This document shows, in pieces, positions 47,410 to 55,163 of a DNA stretch of 64,000 bases. The DNA lies in assembly GCF_900460065.1 (NCBI RefSeq), contig NZ_UAVD01000011.1, positions 82,125 to 146,124 on the forward strand, given 5' to 3'. Within the stretch, counting starts at the first letter, position 1. Every line of letters begins with the position of its first letter. The notes beneath the pieces were generated by a model. That model had not been told where the DNA came from, made no database searches, and worked only from the letters and a program-made list of their open reading frames with translations. The translations under genes were made by a program, and so were the position numbers. The DNA comes from Streptomyces griseus (GTDB lineage Bacteria > Actinomycetota > Actinomycetes > Streptomycetales > Streptomycetaceae).

Positions 47410-48387
47410 ATGACCTGGCTGATCACCGGCGGGGCCGGCTACATCGGATCCCACGTCGTCGCGCAGATGGCGGGCGAGGAGCGCCTCGTCGTCCTCGACG
47501 ACCTCAGCACCGGGCGCGCGGACCGCCTCCCCGAGGGCGTTCCGCTCGTCGTGGGATCGGTCCTGGACCGGGAACTGCTCGACCGGGTGCTGGCCGACCA
47601 CGCGGTGACCGGCATCGTGCACATCGCGGGCAAGAAGCAGGTGGCGGAGTCCGTCGAACGACCGCTGTACTACTACCGCGAGAACGTCGACGGACTGCGC
47701 ACCCTGCTGGAGGCGGCGGCCGGGGCCGGTGTCCGCCGCTTCCTGTTCTCCTCGTCGGCGGCGGTCTACGGCATGCCCGACGTCGACCTGGTCACCGAGG
47801 ACACCCCGTGCCTGCCGCTCAGCCCGTACGGCGAGACCAAACTGGCGGGCGAGTGGCTGGTGGCCGCGACCGGCCGGGCGCACTCCATGGCCACGGCCTC
47901 CCTGCGCTACTTCAACGTGGCCGGGGCCGCCTCGGCGGAACTGGCCGACGAAGGCGTCTTCAACCTGGTGCCGATGGTCTTCGAACGCCTGGAGGCCGAC
48001 GAGGCCCCCAGGATCTTCGGCGACGACTACCCGACCCCGGACGGCACCTGCGTCCGTGACTACGTCCATGTGGAGGACATCGCCTCCGCGCACGTGGCCG
48101 CGGCCCGCCGGCTGGCCGGCGACCCGGCCGCCGAGCTGGTCCTGAACATCGGCCGGGGCGAGGGCGCCTCCGTCGCCGAGATGGTCGGCATCATCCTCGA
48201 CGTCACCGGCAGCACCGGCCCGCCCCCGGTCACCGGGGCCCGCCGCCCCGGAGACCCGGCCCGGGTGGTCGCCTCCGTGGACCGCATCGCCGCGGAGCTC
48301 GACTGGTCGGCCCGGCACGGCATACGCACCATGGTCGAGTCGGCCTGGGCGGGGTGGCGCCTGCGGCACCCCGGCGTCCCTGCCTGA
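47410..48387 (+). CDS. NAD-dependent epimerase, GalE-like
   Basis: The 325-residue extended SDR has GGAGYIGSHVVAQM for NAD binding, SSSAAVYGMPD, and the catalytic Tyr140-Lys144 in SPYGETKLAGE. LRYFNVAGA and the CVRDYVHVEDIASAHV stretch are typical of UDP-glucose/UDP-GlcNAc 4-epimerases. It would supply UDP-Gal or UDP-GalNAc for the polymer. Last gene of the plus-strand operon; a 24-base-pair hairpin follows. The ATG is 2 bases after the preceding stop. Other C4-epimerisation substrates are possible. Confidence 0.9.
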   Translation: MTWLITGGAGYIGSHVVAQMAGEERLVVLDDLSTGRADRLPEGVPLVVGSVLDRELLDRVLADHAVTGIVHIAGKKQVAESVERPLYYYRENVDGLRTLLEAAAGAGVRRFLFSSSAAVYGMPDVDLVTEDTPCLPLSPYGETKLAGEWLVAATGRAHSMATASLRYFNVAGAASAELADEGVFNLVPMVFERLEADEAPRIFGDDYPTPDGTCVRDYVHVEDIASAHVAAARRLAGDPAAELVLNIGRGEGASVAEMVGIILDVTGSTGPPPVTGARRPGDPARVVASVDRIAAELDWSARHGIRTMVESAWAGWRLRHPGVPA

Positions 48388-48404
48388 CCGGCGCAACGCA
48401 CGCG

Positions 48405-48454
48405 GATACGGCGGAGGGCCCGCACCCCACGGGGTGCGGGCCCTCCGCCGTATC
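48405..48454. terminator. Strong bidirectional terminator between the two glycopolymer operons
   Basis: An almost uninterrupted palindrome with 24-base arms (48405-48428 and 48431-48454) and only two central bases separates the convergent operons. Confidence 0.9.
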
Positions 48455-48472
48455 GATTCGCCTGAGCGGCGG

Positions 48473-50593
48473 TCAGCCCAGGAACAGGTCGTCGAAGCGC
48501 TTCTGGACGACGGACCAGTCCCATGTCCCGACCGCGTGCTCCGAGGCCTGCTCGCACGCCTCGCGCCAGGACTCCTCGGTCGCGGTGATGTCGAGGATGC
48601 GCTGGGCGGCCTCCTCCGGTGAGTCCACGACCCAGCCCTCGGGATAGAGGGTGCGGGCACTGTGGGGCTTGCCGGCGTAGAAGGGCCAGTCGCGGACCAC
48701 CGGCGCCGCCGCGCTGGCCGCGCCCTCCATCAGACCCACGTGGCATCCCTCGCGCACCGACGAGCTGAGAATCACCCCGATGTCCGTGAGCGCGGCCGGA
48801 ACGTCGTCGGTGGGGCCTGTACGTATGACTGCACCGGACGCCTCCAGCGGCTTCAGCTCCCGCTGCAACAGCGTCAGGTAGTCGGCGGTGGCCTTGCTCG
48901 TCTTCGGGTTCATGTCGTTGCCGACCAGGAGGAGCCGGTAACGATCGTCGTGCTCCCGAAGGCGCTTGAGTACGTCCACGGCCCATCGCGGGTCCTTGGC
49001 GACCTGGCTGATCCCGATGAGACCGAGAGTGAAGCGCGCGTCGGCGGACTTCGGGCGGCGGAACCCTTCGAGGTCCATCGCGTTGTCCAGGACGTGCATC
49101 CGAGGTGCGGACGCCTCGCGCAGTTGCGGCACCAACGACGTCACCAGCTGCTGGACATGCGGGGCGACGAAGACGAGATCGTCCACCCGGGAGAAGTCGG
49201 TCATGTGCGGCCAGCGGGTGAAGGCCTCGTAACTGTGCAACCGCACCACGATCCTGGTGTCACCGGGATCGATCGTGGTCAGCATGGAAGCGGGCCCCAC
49301 CGACCAGTCGACGAACACGGTGTCCGCCCAGTCGAGGTGCGGCCGCATCAGCCGCTCCACATCGCGCTGATACTCCGACGTGCCACCGGACAGCCGGTCC
49401 TCCAGCATCTGGGGCGCGGCCCAGGCGATCCTCTTGAGCGGTTTCTGGGCGGCGAGGTCCAGGAACCGCAGTTCGACGCCGGGGTGGTCTCCGTACCGGG
49501 CGAGGATGTGCTGGAGGAAGTTGGCATTGGTGCTGGTGGTCACCAGCAGCCGCAGCGGCCGATCGGACGGCGGGCTCTTGGGGGGTGTCTTCCTGCCGCG
49601 GGGCTGTGCCACGGCACGGTAGGCGGCGGATTTCCGCAACGGCGCGACGAAGGCCTCCGCGTCCTTCGCCAGCGGAGAGCTCAGCTGGTCGATGTGCAGG
49701 ACACGGTGGAACCCGAGAGAAAGCGCCCGGTACAGCGACACCGACGCGGATTCGTGCAGGCCCTTGGCGAACTGGTCGTCCGCGTGCGCGAGGTGTCCGT
49801 CGACGGCCTTGACGAGATCACGCGGGCTGATGCCCTTGGAGACCTCGGTCATCGCGCTCTCGTGGAGCAGTTGGGCCTTGAGCTCGGGATCGGGAATCTT
49901 GGCCGCCGCGGAACTGAGCGCTATGGCCGCCCCGCTGATCCGCCCCGCCTCCTCCATGCCCTCGGCCACATAGCGCGAGGCGGTGGCCCGAACCGTCCCC
50001 GGCATACCGGGGGCGGTCACGGCCGAACGCCAGAGCCGGGCTCCCACGGTCGAACGCATGACGGGGCGTGAGGTCGCCGTCCGCATCATGGCGGCGGGAA
50101 GCCCGCTGATGGAGCGCCGTACGTCCTGGGCGACGGCGGCGACCGGAGGCAGCGCCGTGGGGCGGATCGGCCCGCCCGCGATCCGGTCGACGGCCCTGAG
50201 CGCCGGAGCGAGACCGAAGTGCGCCTCGGCCGTGGTGTTGTACTGGGCGAGCCGCCAGACGGTGTAGACCGCCCCCGGGTCCAGAGCCACGATCACGTGG
50301 GCCGTGCGAGCCTGCTGACGCAGCCAGCGGTCCCGCTGCGACTGCATCCACACACGCATGCCCGTCGGCGACTTCTTGGCCTTGCGACGCATGGCGGAGC
50401 TGCGCTTGTTGAGATTGCGCGGCAGCTGGTGGACCCCGTCCAGTTCGGCGCGGATGAGATCTTCGGCGACCGAGGCCATCTTGAAGGTGCCGGCGAGGTA
50501 CACCTTGGCGCCCCGGTCCCGGAACTTCACCAGGGAGTCGGTGAAGATGCCCAGCTGGGGTCTTTTGGTGGCGATGAACAGGACGTCGGTCAC
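48473..50593 (-). CDS. Glycosyltransferase, GT4-like C-terminal part, long N-terminal extension
   Basis: The 706-residue protein has a C-terminal GT-B fold (about 345-706): RPLRLLVTTSTNANFLQHIL, RYRLLLVGNDMNPKTSKATA, and a donor-binding VREGCHVGLMEGAASAAAPV resembling the EX7E loop of GT4. Residues 1-130 look like a second Rossmann half (MTDVLFIATKRPQLGIFTD), and 140-340 are Ala-rich helices without known motif. GTG 50593 has GGAGG 7-9 bases upstream and overlaps the stop of the gene before it (GTGA). Last gene of the minus-strand operon. It likely adds a sugar to the wall polymer; linkage and donor are unknown. Confidence 0.85.
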   Translation of the reverse strand: MTDVLFIATKRPQLGIFTDSLVKFRDRGAKVYLAGTFKMASVAEDLIRAELDGVHQLPRNLNKRSSAMRRKAKKSPTGMRVWMQSQRDRWLRQQARTAHVIVALDPGAVYTVWRLAQYNTTAEAHFGLAPALRAVDRIAGGPIRPTALPPVAAVAQDVRRSISGLPAAMMRTATSRPVMRSTVGARLWRSAVTAPGMPGTVRATASRYVAEGMEEAGRISGAAIALSSAAAKIPDPELKAQLLHESAMTEVSKGISPRDLVKAVDGHLAHADDQFAKGLHESASVSLYRALSLGFHRVLHIDQLSSPLAKDAEAFVAPLRKSAAYRAVAQPRGRKTPPKSPPSDRPLRLLVTTSTNANFLQHILARYGDHPGVELRFLDLAAQKPLKRIAWAAPQMLEDRLSGGTSEYQRDVERLMRPHLDWADTVFVDWSVGPASMLTTIDPGDTRIVVRLHSYEAFTRWPHMTDFSRVDDLVFVAPHVQQLVTSLVPQLREASAPRMHVLDNAMDLEGFRRPKSADARFTLGLIGISQVAKDPRWAVDVLKRLREHDDRYRLLLVGNDMNPKTSKATADYLTLLQRELKPLEASGAVIRTGPTDDVPAALTDIGVILSSSVREGCHVGLMEGAASAAAPVVRDWPFYAGKPHSARTLYPEGWVVDSPEEAAQRILDITATEESWREACEQASEHAVGTWDWSVVQKRFDDLFLG

Positions 50594-52017
50594 GACGCGG
50601 GTCCTCCGGTGACGATCGACTTCTCGGGGAGGGCTGACGCGCCCTCGACGCTGACGCGCTCGGGCTTGTCCGCGGCCAGCCGGTCGACCAGCTCGCGGAC
50701 CGCCACGGTCATGAGCGACTCCCGCGTGTACTGGTCGGCGTGGGCCATCGCCTCGGCATGGGCCTCGTCGCTCGTGTCGATCGCCAGGTGCGCGGCGCGG
50801 ACGAACGCCTCGGTCATGGCCTCGACGTCGAGGCCCACGGCTCCCGTCCACAGCGGGTGGCCCCGCAGCACGTTCGACGCGTCGTGCTCCACCACATGGG
50901 CGGAGACGATGGGCAGCCCCGTGGCCATGTACTCGTAGACCTTGCCGGAGGTGACGAAGCGGCCCCCGATGAGGATGAGCACCATGGCGTCCCAGCGGGC
51001 GTAGATCTCGGCGACCTCGGCCTTGGAAGCGGGGCCGCCGAAACGTACTCCGTCCGCCTCCGCCTCCTTCAGTATCTCCGCGTGTCGCGTGGCCCCGCGG
51101 CCGGCGCCGTTGCCGATGTGGCCGCGGACCTCGAAGCGGGCGTTGGCGAGCAGCGGTTCCCGCTCGCGCGCCGCACGCCAGGCGTCCAGCACCGTTTCGA
51201 GGTGCGTGGCGGTGAAGTTCACCGTGCCGAGATAGCCGAAGGTGAGACCCGCGGCGAGGTCGGGCTTGTGGGCGTGACCCGGCGAGCTGTCCGCGTCGTA
51301 GCCGTTGCGGACGACCCGCACACGGTCGGCGAAGTCCGGGTAGCGGGCGCGGTAGTGCTCCGCGATCGGGTCGTTGACCACCCACAGGGAGACCGCGTTG
51401 TCCAGGATCTTCTGTTCCCAGCGGCCCAGCTCGGAGTCCTTGGAGAAGGCCTCCGTGCCGTCGATGACGTCAATGGACCAACCGTCGCGGAAGTCGACGG
51501 CGTACGGAACGCGCGCCTCCTCCCACAGTCTCCAGGCGGCGGCCAGATTCACGTACGGGACACAGCTGGCGAGCAGAAGATCCGCCGGGTGCTCGCGGTG
51601 GATGTCCAGTGCCGCCTGCTCCAGTACCTCGCGCCATTCCCCGAAGCTTGCTTCGGGGAAGGTCTTGGCCTGGCGCTTGCGCAGCTCAGTGACCCACTTG
51701 GCCGGGTTGAGCGCCCGCTCCTCGTCGAAGAGACGGATGTCCGTCTCGAGGTCCTCGCGCGAGAGCGGCAGCTCGACCACCTTCACGCGCGGGTCGACCT
51801 GCTCCAGAAGAGTGAGGTCGATGCCGGAGTCCAGTTCCCACGATTCCTGGGCAATGGTGACGACGGTGACGTCCCAGCCGGTGTTGATGAACTGGTTCGC
51901 GGTTTCGCGCATGCGGTAGGCACAGCTTTTTGCGGCTGGCGGGAAACCGATGGCGAAATAGATCACATGAGGTCGCGCGCCTTTCACGGGCAGCCCGGAC
52001 CTGGGAGACACTGACAT
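50590..52017 (-). CDS. GT4-like glycosyltransferase
   Basis: The protein has 475 residues in a GT-B fold: N-terminal acceptor domain (VIYFAIGFPPAAKSCAYRMRE onward) and C-terminal donor domain with TFGYLGTVNFTATHLE, VLILIGGRFVTSGKVYEYMATGLPIV, a GT4-type nucleotide-sugar loop. It is cytosolic. The start is unclear. ATG 52017 (MSVSPRSG) and an in-frame GTG 52035 both lack a ribosome site; TAGCGT 8 bases before the ATG may be a leaderless -10. The gap to the 2-epimerase upstream is 60 bases, so the gene probably belongs to the same operon. Confidence 0.87.
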   Translation of the reverse strand: MSVSPRSGLPVKGARPHVIYFAIGFPPAAKSCAYRMRETANQFINTGWDVTVVTIAQESWELDSGIDLTLLEQVDPRVKVVELPLSREDLETDIRLFDEERALNPAKWVTELRKRQAKTFPEASFGEWREVLEQAALDIHREHPADLLLASCVPYVNLAAAWRLWEEARVPYAVDFRDGWSIDVIDGTEAFSKDSELGRWEQKILDNAVSLWVVNDPIAEHYRARYPDFADRVRVVRNGYDADSSPGHAHKPDLAAGLTFGYLGTVNFTATHLETVLDAWRAAREREPLLANARFEVRGHIGNGAGRGATRHAEILKEAEADGVRFGGPASKAEVAEIYARWDAMVLILIGGRFVTSGKVYEYMATGLPIVSAHVVEHDASNVLRGHPLWTGAVGLDVEAMTEAFVRAAHLAIDTSDEAHAEAMAHADQYTRESLMTVAVRELVDRLAADKPERVSVEGASALPEKSIVTGGPAS

Positions 52018-52077
52018 AAATGGTGACGCTAGCACGGTGACATATGCGTATTAGCACCAAACGTGGTGCTGCGCATG

Positions 52078-53181
52078 TCACGCGGACCGGCTGCCCCCTT
52101 TCCACTCTTCCATGATCCGGACGACGTTTTCCGCGGCGTGCCCGTCGCCGTACGGCGTACCGGGGTCGCTCGTGGGTACAGGGCGCGAGACGGTGGCGGC
52201 CCACTGGGCCGGATCCATCTCGTGCGGGTCGGGAACCAAGACGTTCCAACCGGTGTGGACGGTTTCCACCCACTCGGTCTCGGGGCGGATCGTCGTGGTG
52301 ATCCGCTCCAGGAGGAAGGCCTCCTTCTGGAGGCCGCCCGAGTCGGTGACCACGCCCGACGACGCGAGCACGGCGGCGACGAGGCCCGCGTACGGCAACG
52401 GGCGGCCGACCCGCACGGCTCCCTTGGTCAGCTCGATGCCGTGTGCCTCGGCGCGTGCCACGAGGCGGGGGTGGGCGAGCAGGGCGACGGGCACGGGCAG
52501 GCCCGCGAGGGCGTCGATGATCGCGGACAGCCGGGCCGGGTCGTCCGTGTTGTCCGGGCGGTGCAGCGTGGCCAGCAGGAACGGCTGCGAGGGGTCGATG
52601 CCCTCGGGCAGCGCCGGAGCCGCGTGCTCACCGGCGCGCACGGCGTCGCGGATACGGAGGCAGATGTCGACCATGACGTCGCCGGCCAGCTCGGTGCGCT
52701 CGGAGAGCCCTTCGGACGCGAGGTGTCGTACGGCCTCCTCGGTCGGCGCGAGCAGCAGATCGGCGCAGTGGTCGGTCAGCACCCGGTTGTGCTCCTCGGG
52801 CATCCGGCGGTTGAACGACCGCAGGCCCGCTTCGAGATGCGCCACCGGAAGGTGCTGCTTGACCGCGGAGAGAGCTCCGGCGATGGTCGAGTTGGTGTCG
52901 CCGTAGACCAGAACCCAGTCGGGCTTCTCCGCCTCCAGGACCGGGTCGAGAGCGGAGAGGACCGATCCGGTCTGTACGCCGTGGCTTCCGGATCCGACGC
53001 CGAGGTGCACGTCGGGATCCGGGATGCCGAGACCTTCGAAGAAGACGTCCGAAAGGTCCGCGTCGTAGTGCTGTCCGGTGTGGACGATGACGTGCTGGTG
53101 ATCTGTCCCGGCGAATGCCGCCGCGATAGGAGCCAGTTTCACCAACTGTGGGCGAGCACCGACGATGCTGATGACTTTCAT
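52078..53181 (-). CDS. UDP-sugar 2-epimerase, WecB superfamily, WbpI-type
   Basis: The 367-residue non-hydrolysing C2-epimerase starts MKVISIVGARPQLVKLAPI. The segments VHTGQHYDADLSDVFFEGLGI, YGDTNSTIAGALSAVK and LEAGLRSFNRRMPEEHNR match what I know of WbpI, the UDP-2,3-diacetamido-glucuronate 2-epimerase, and differ from classical WecB (HGDTTTTFA, GLRTGNIYSPWPEE). TDSGGLQKEAFLL and RPETEWVET are superfamily motifs. It would make UDP-ManNAc3NAcA. The ATG overlaps the stop of the acyltransferase upstream (ATGA), so translation is coupled. It is the strongest single clue to the sugar made by this locus. Confidence 0.92.
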   Translation of the reverse strand: MKVISIVGARPQLVKLAPIAAAFAGTDHQHVIVHTGQHYDADLSDVFFEGLGIPDPDVHLGVGSGSHGVQTGSVLSALDPVLEAEKPDWVLVYGDTNSTIAGALSAVKQHLPVAHLEAGLRSFNRRMPEEHNRVLTDHCADLLLAPTEEAVRHLASEGLSERTELAGDVMVDICLRIRDAVRAGEHAAPALPEGIDPSQPFLLATLHRPDNTDDPARLSAIIDALAGLPVPVALLAHPRLVARAEAHGIELTKGAVRVGRPLPYAGLVAAVLASSGVVTDSGGLQKEAFLLERITTTIRPETEWVETVHTGWNVLVPDPHEMDPAQWAATVSRPVPTSDPGTPYGDGHAAENVVRIMEEWKGGSRSA

Positions 53182-54392
53182 TGCACGCTCTTCTTCTCAG
53201 TCGCTTGACGTTGGGATGAGGAATGGGTGTGCGCGCCCGGAGGATACGCACCGGGTTCCTGCGTCACGGCGTGTGCCGCTCGGGAGCGGACGGACCCGCC
53301 CGGGCCTCGACGGCGAAGCAGGCGTTCGAGCGGATGTTCCACGCAATGGTAAGCAATGGCTGCCACCGCCAGGCTCAACAGCAGCGTGGCCGCCCAGAAA
53401 CCGGCGGTCTCGATCCGGCCCACCGGCTTGCCGTAGACGCCGGCCAGGGCTCTCAGCACGATCTCGTGGAACAGATACCAGGCGAACGACCACTGCCCGA
53501 GCCTGACCATGGCGGGTCCGGCGAGAGTGGTCCGGCGTCCCTCTATGTCGGCTGCCGCCGCGGCCGCGACCAGCAGGGCGAAGATCGGCGCGGACAGCAG
53601 CTGGGACGCGCTGTACGGGCTGTACCAGAGGCTGTCCGGTACCGCGTGGGACCAGGGGATCAGCGCCAAGTGCCAGGCCAGGACCGCCAGGACGGCGACG
53701 CGCAGGCCCCCCGCGGGGCGCCAGCCACGCTTCACCGCGAGCCCGGCGGCGACCCCCAGGACGAACTGGAGCGTCCGGGTCGGCGGGAAGTAGTCGAGCG
53801 CCCACACGCGCACCAGCGAGTCCGTGATCAGGGCGCCGCTCAGCCAGGCGGCCAGCGATGCCGCGCAGACGGCGACGACGATGACCATCCGCCCCCGGGC
53901 GCTCCGCATCAGGGGCATCGCCAGCAGGAGCGGGAAGATCAGATAGAACCAGGCCTCGTCGCTGAGCGACCAAGCGGCGGGGTTTCCGCCCGAGAGGTAG
54001 GCGTGATCCGGCACCCAGGCGTTCACGAGACCCAGCGTCGCCGCGGTGCCGCGCAGTGAGAAGTCGGTGCCCAGCGCGTACCAGACGGCCACGGAAGCCA
54101 GGACCGAGGCGGCCAGCAGCGGCCAGATCCTGGCGAACCGGCGCCAGAAGAAGACGATCGCCGGCACGACCTTGCCGTCGTACGTCCACGCCAGCACGAA
54201 GCCGGAGAGGACGAAGAAGAAGGTGACCCCGCTCCTTCCGTACCAGGTGACGTCACTGATCCACGGAAGCTGCCCGGCCTGCCGGGACAGGTGGTAGAGC
54301 ACGACGGCCAGCGCGGCCCAGAAGCGGAGCCCGGTGAGGGAGTCGAGCCGTGCGTGTCCGGCGGCGGCCCGCGGGGCAGTGGCTCCGGCCAT
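53178..54392 (-). CDS. Acyltransferase family 3 (OafA-like), glycopolymer operon
   Basis: The 404-residue membrane protein has about ten helices. Signature RLDSLTGLRFWAALAVVLYHL carries the essential His, followed by GRSGVTFFFVLSGFVLAW and RRFARIWPLL, which place it with OafA/ExoZ O-acyltransferases. A hydrophilic Arg/Ser tail follows residue 370. It would O-acetylate the wall glycopolymer or its lipid-linked precursor. The frame is open from 54428, but ATG 54392 is chosen because GGGTGAGG lies 5-6 bases before it. It lies between the WbpD-like and WbpI-like genes. It is not close to the acyltransferase at 11596. Confidence 0.88.
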   Translation of the reverse strand: MAGATAPRAAAGHARLDSLTGLRFWAALAVVLYHLSRQAGQLPWISDVTWYGRSGVTFFFVLSGFVLAWTYDGKVVPAIVFFWRRFARIWPLLAASVLASVAVWYALGTDFSLRGTAATLGLVNAWVPDHAYLSGGNPAAWSLSDEAWFYLIFPLLLAMPLMRSARGRMVIVVAVCAASLAAWLSGALITDSLVRVWALDYFPPTRTLQFVLGVAAGLAVKRGWRPAGGLRVAVLAVLAWHLALIPWSHAVPDSLWYSPYSASQLLSAPIFALLVAAAAAADIEGRRTTLAGPAMVRLGQWSFAWYLFHEIVLRALAGVYGKPVGRIETAGFWAATLLLSLAVAAIAYHCVEHPLERLLRRRGPGGSVRSRAAHAVTQEPGAYPPGAHTHSSSQRQATEKKSVQ

Positions 54393-54482
54393 GGGCCTCA
54401 CCCTCTGCCGCGCGGGCGTATGGACCACTCGGTCGCAAGGGCGGCGCCCGCGGTGAGGGAGCGGTGCTGATCGTTCACGGTG

Positions 54483-55085
54483 TCACACCGTCCGCTCGGA
54501 GAGGAGCGTGTCCTTCTCCTCGTACAGGGAGCCGCTCTGCGGACACTCCCACACCCCCGGCTCGTCCTTGCGCTCGACCAGCCGGACACCGCTGCGGCCG
54601 ACCCAGCCGATCTGCCGGGCCGGCACGCCGACGACCAGGGCGAAGTCCGGGACATCCTTGGTGACCACGGCGCCGGCCGCCACCATCGCCCACCGGCCGA
54701 CCCTCACCGGTGCGACGCAGACCGAGCGGGCGCCGAGCGAAGCGCCTTCGGCGACCTTCACGCCGACGGCCTCCCAGTCCCCGCCGCGCTTCTGCCTGCC
54801 GTCCGGGTCCACCGAGCGCGGGTTGTGGTCGTTGGTGAGGACGACGGCGGGGCCGACGAAGACGCCGTCGCCGAGCTCGGCGGGCTCGTACACGAGCGCG
54901 TAGTTCTGCAGCTTCACGTTGTCACCGATGCGCACACCGGTGCCGACGTAAGCGCCGCGTCCGACGACGCAGCCTTCACCGAGCCTGGCTCCCTCACGGA
55001 TCTGCGCCAGCTCCCAGACACTGGAGCCGGCCCCGATCTCGGCGGTCTCGTCGACCTGGGCGGTGGGCTGGACCCTGTAATTCAC
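54483..55085 (-). CDS. Left-handed beta-helix N-acetyltransferase (WbpD-like)
   Basis: The 200-residue hexapeptide-repeat enzyme starts MNYRVQPTAQVDETAEIGAGSSVWELAQIREGARLGEGC. The isoleucine-patch repeats are followed by VVLTNDHNPRSVDPDG and end in GVPARQIGWVGRSG. These match the WbpD/WlbB family, which acetylates the 3-amino group of UDP-GlcNAc3NA. A C-terminal extension (about 175-200, WECPQSGSLYEEKD) is extra. The GTG start 55085 has AAAGG 6 bases upstream; an ATG just before it is out of frame and stops at once. First gene of the minus-strand operon. Confidence 0.92.
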   Translation of the reverse strand: MNYRVQPTAQVDETAEIGAGSSVWELAQIREGARLGEGCVVGRGAYVGTGVRIGDNVKLQNYALVYEPAELGDGVFVGPAVVLTNDHNPRSVDPDGRQKRGGDWEAVGVKVAEGASLGARSVCVAPVRVGRWAMVAAGAVVTKDVPDFALVVGVPARQIGWVGRSGVRLVERKDEPGVWECPQSGSLYEEKDTLLSERTV

Positions 55086-55118
55086 GGCATGCCTTTCGGA
55101 GAGCTGATGCGCCCGGAA

Positions 55119-55124
55119 AGCATA
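55119..55124 (-). promoter_or_regulatory. Candidate -10 element of the minus-strand glycopolymer operon
   Basis: TATGCT on the minus strand lies about 33 bases before the GTG of the WbpD-like gene, in the 78-base gap behind the FG-GAP gene. It fits TAnnnT. No -35 is clear. Confidence 0.45.
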
Positions 55125-55163
55125 AGGTCCGGCCCACCCTCCCGCGTGTGCGGGACCGGTCGG

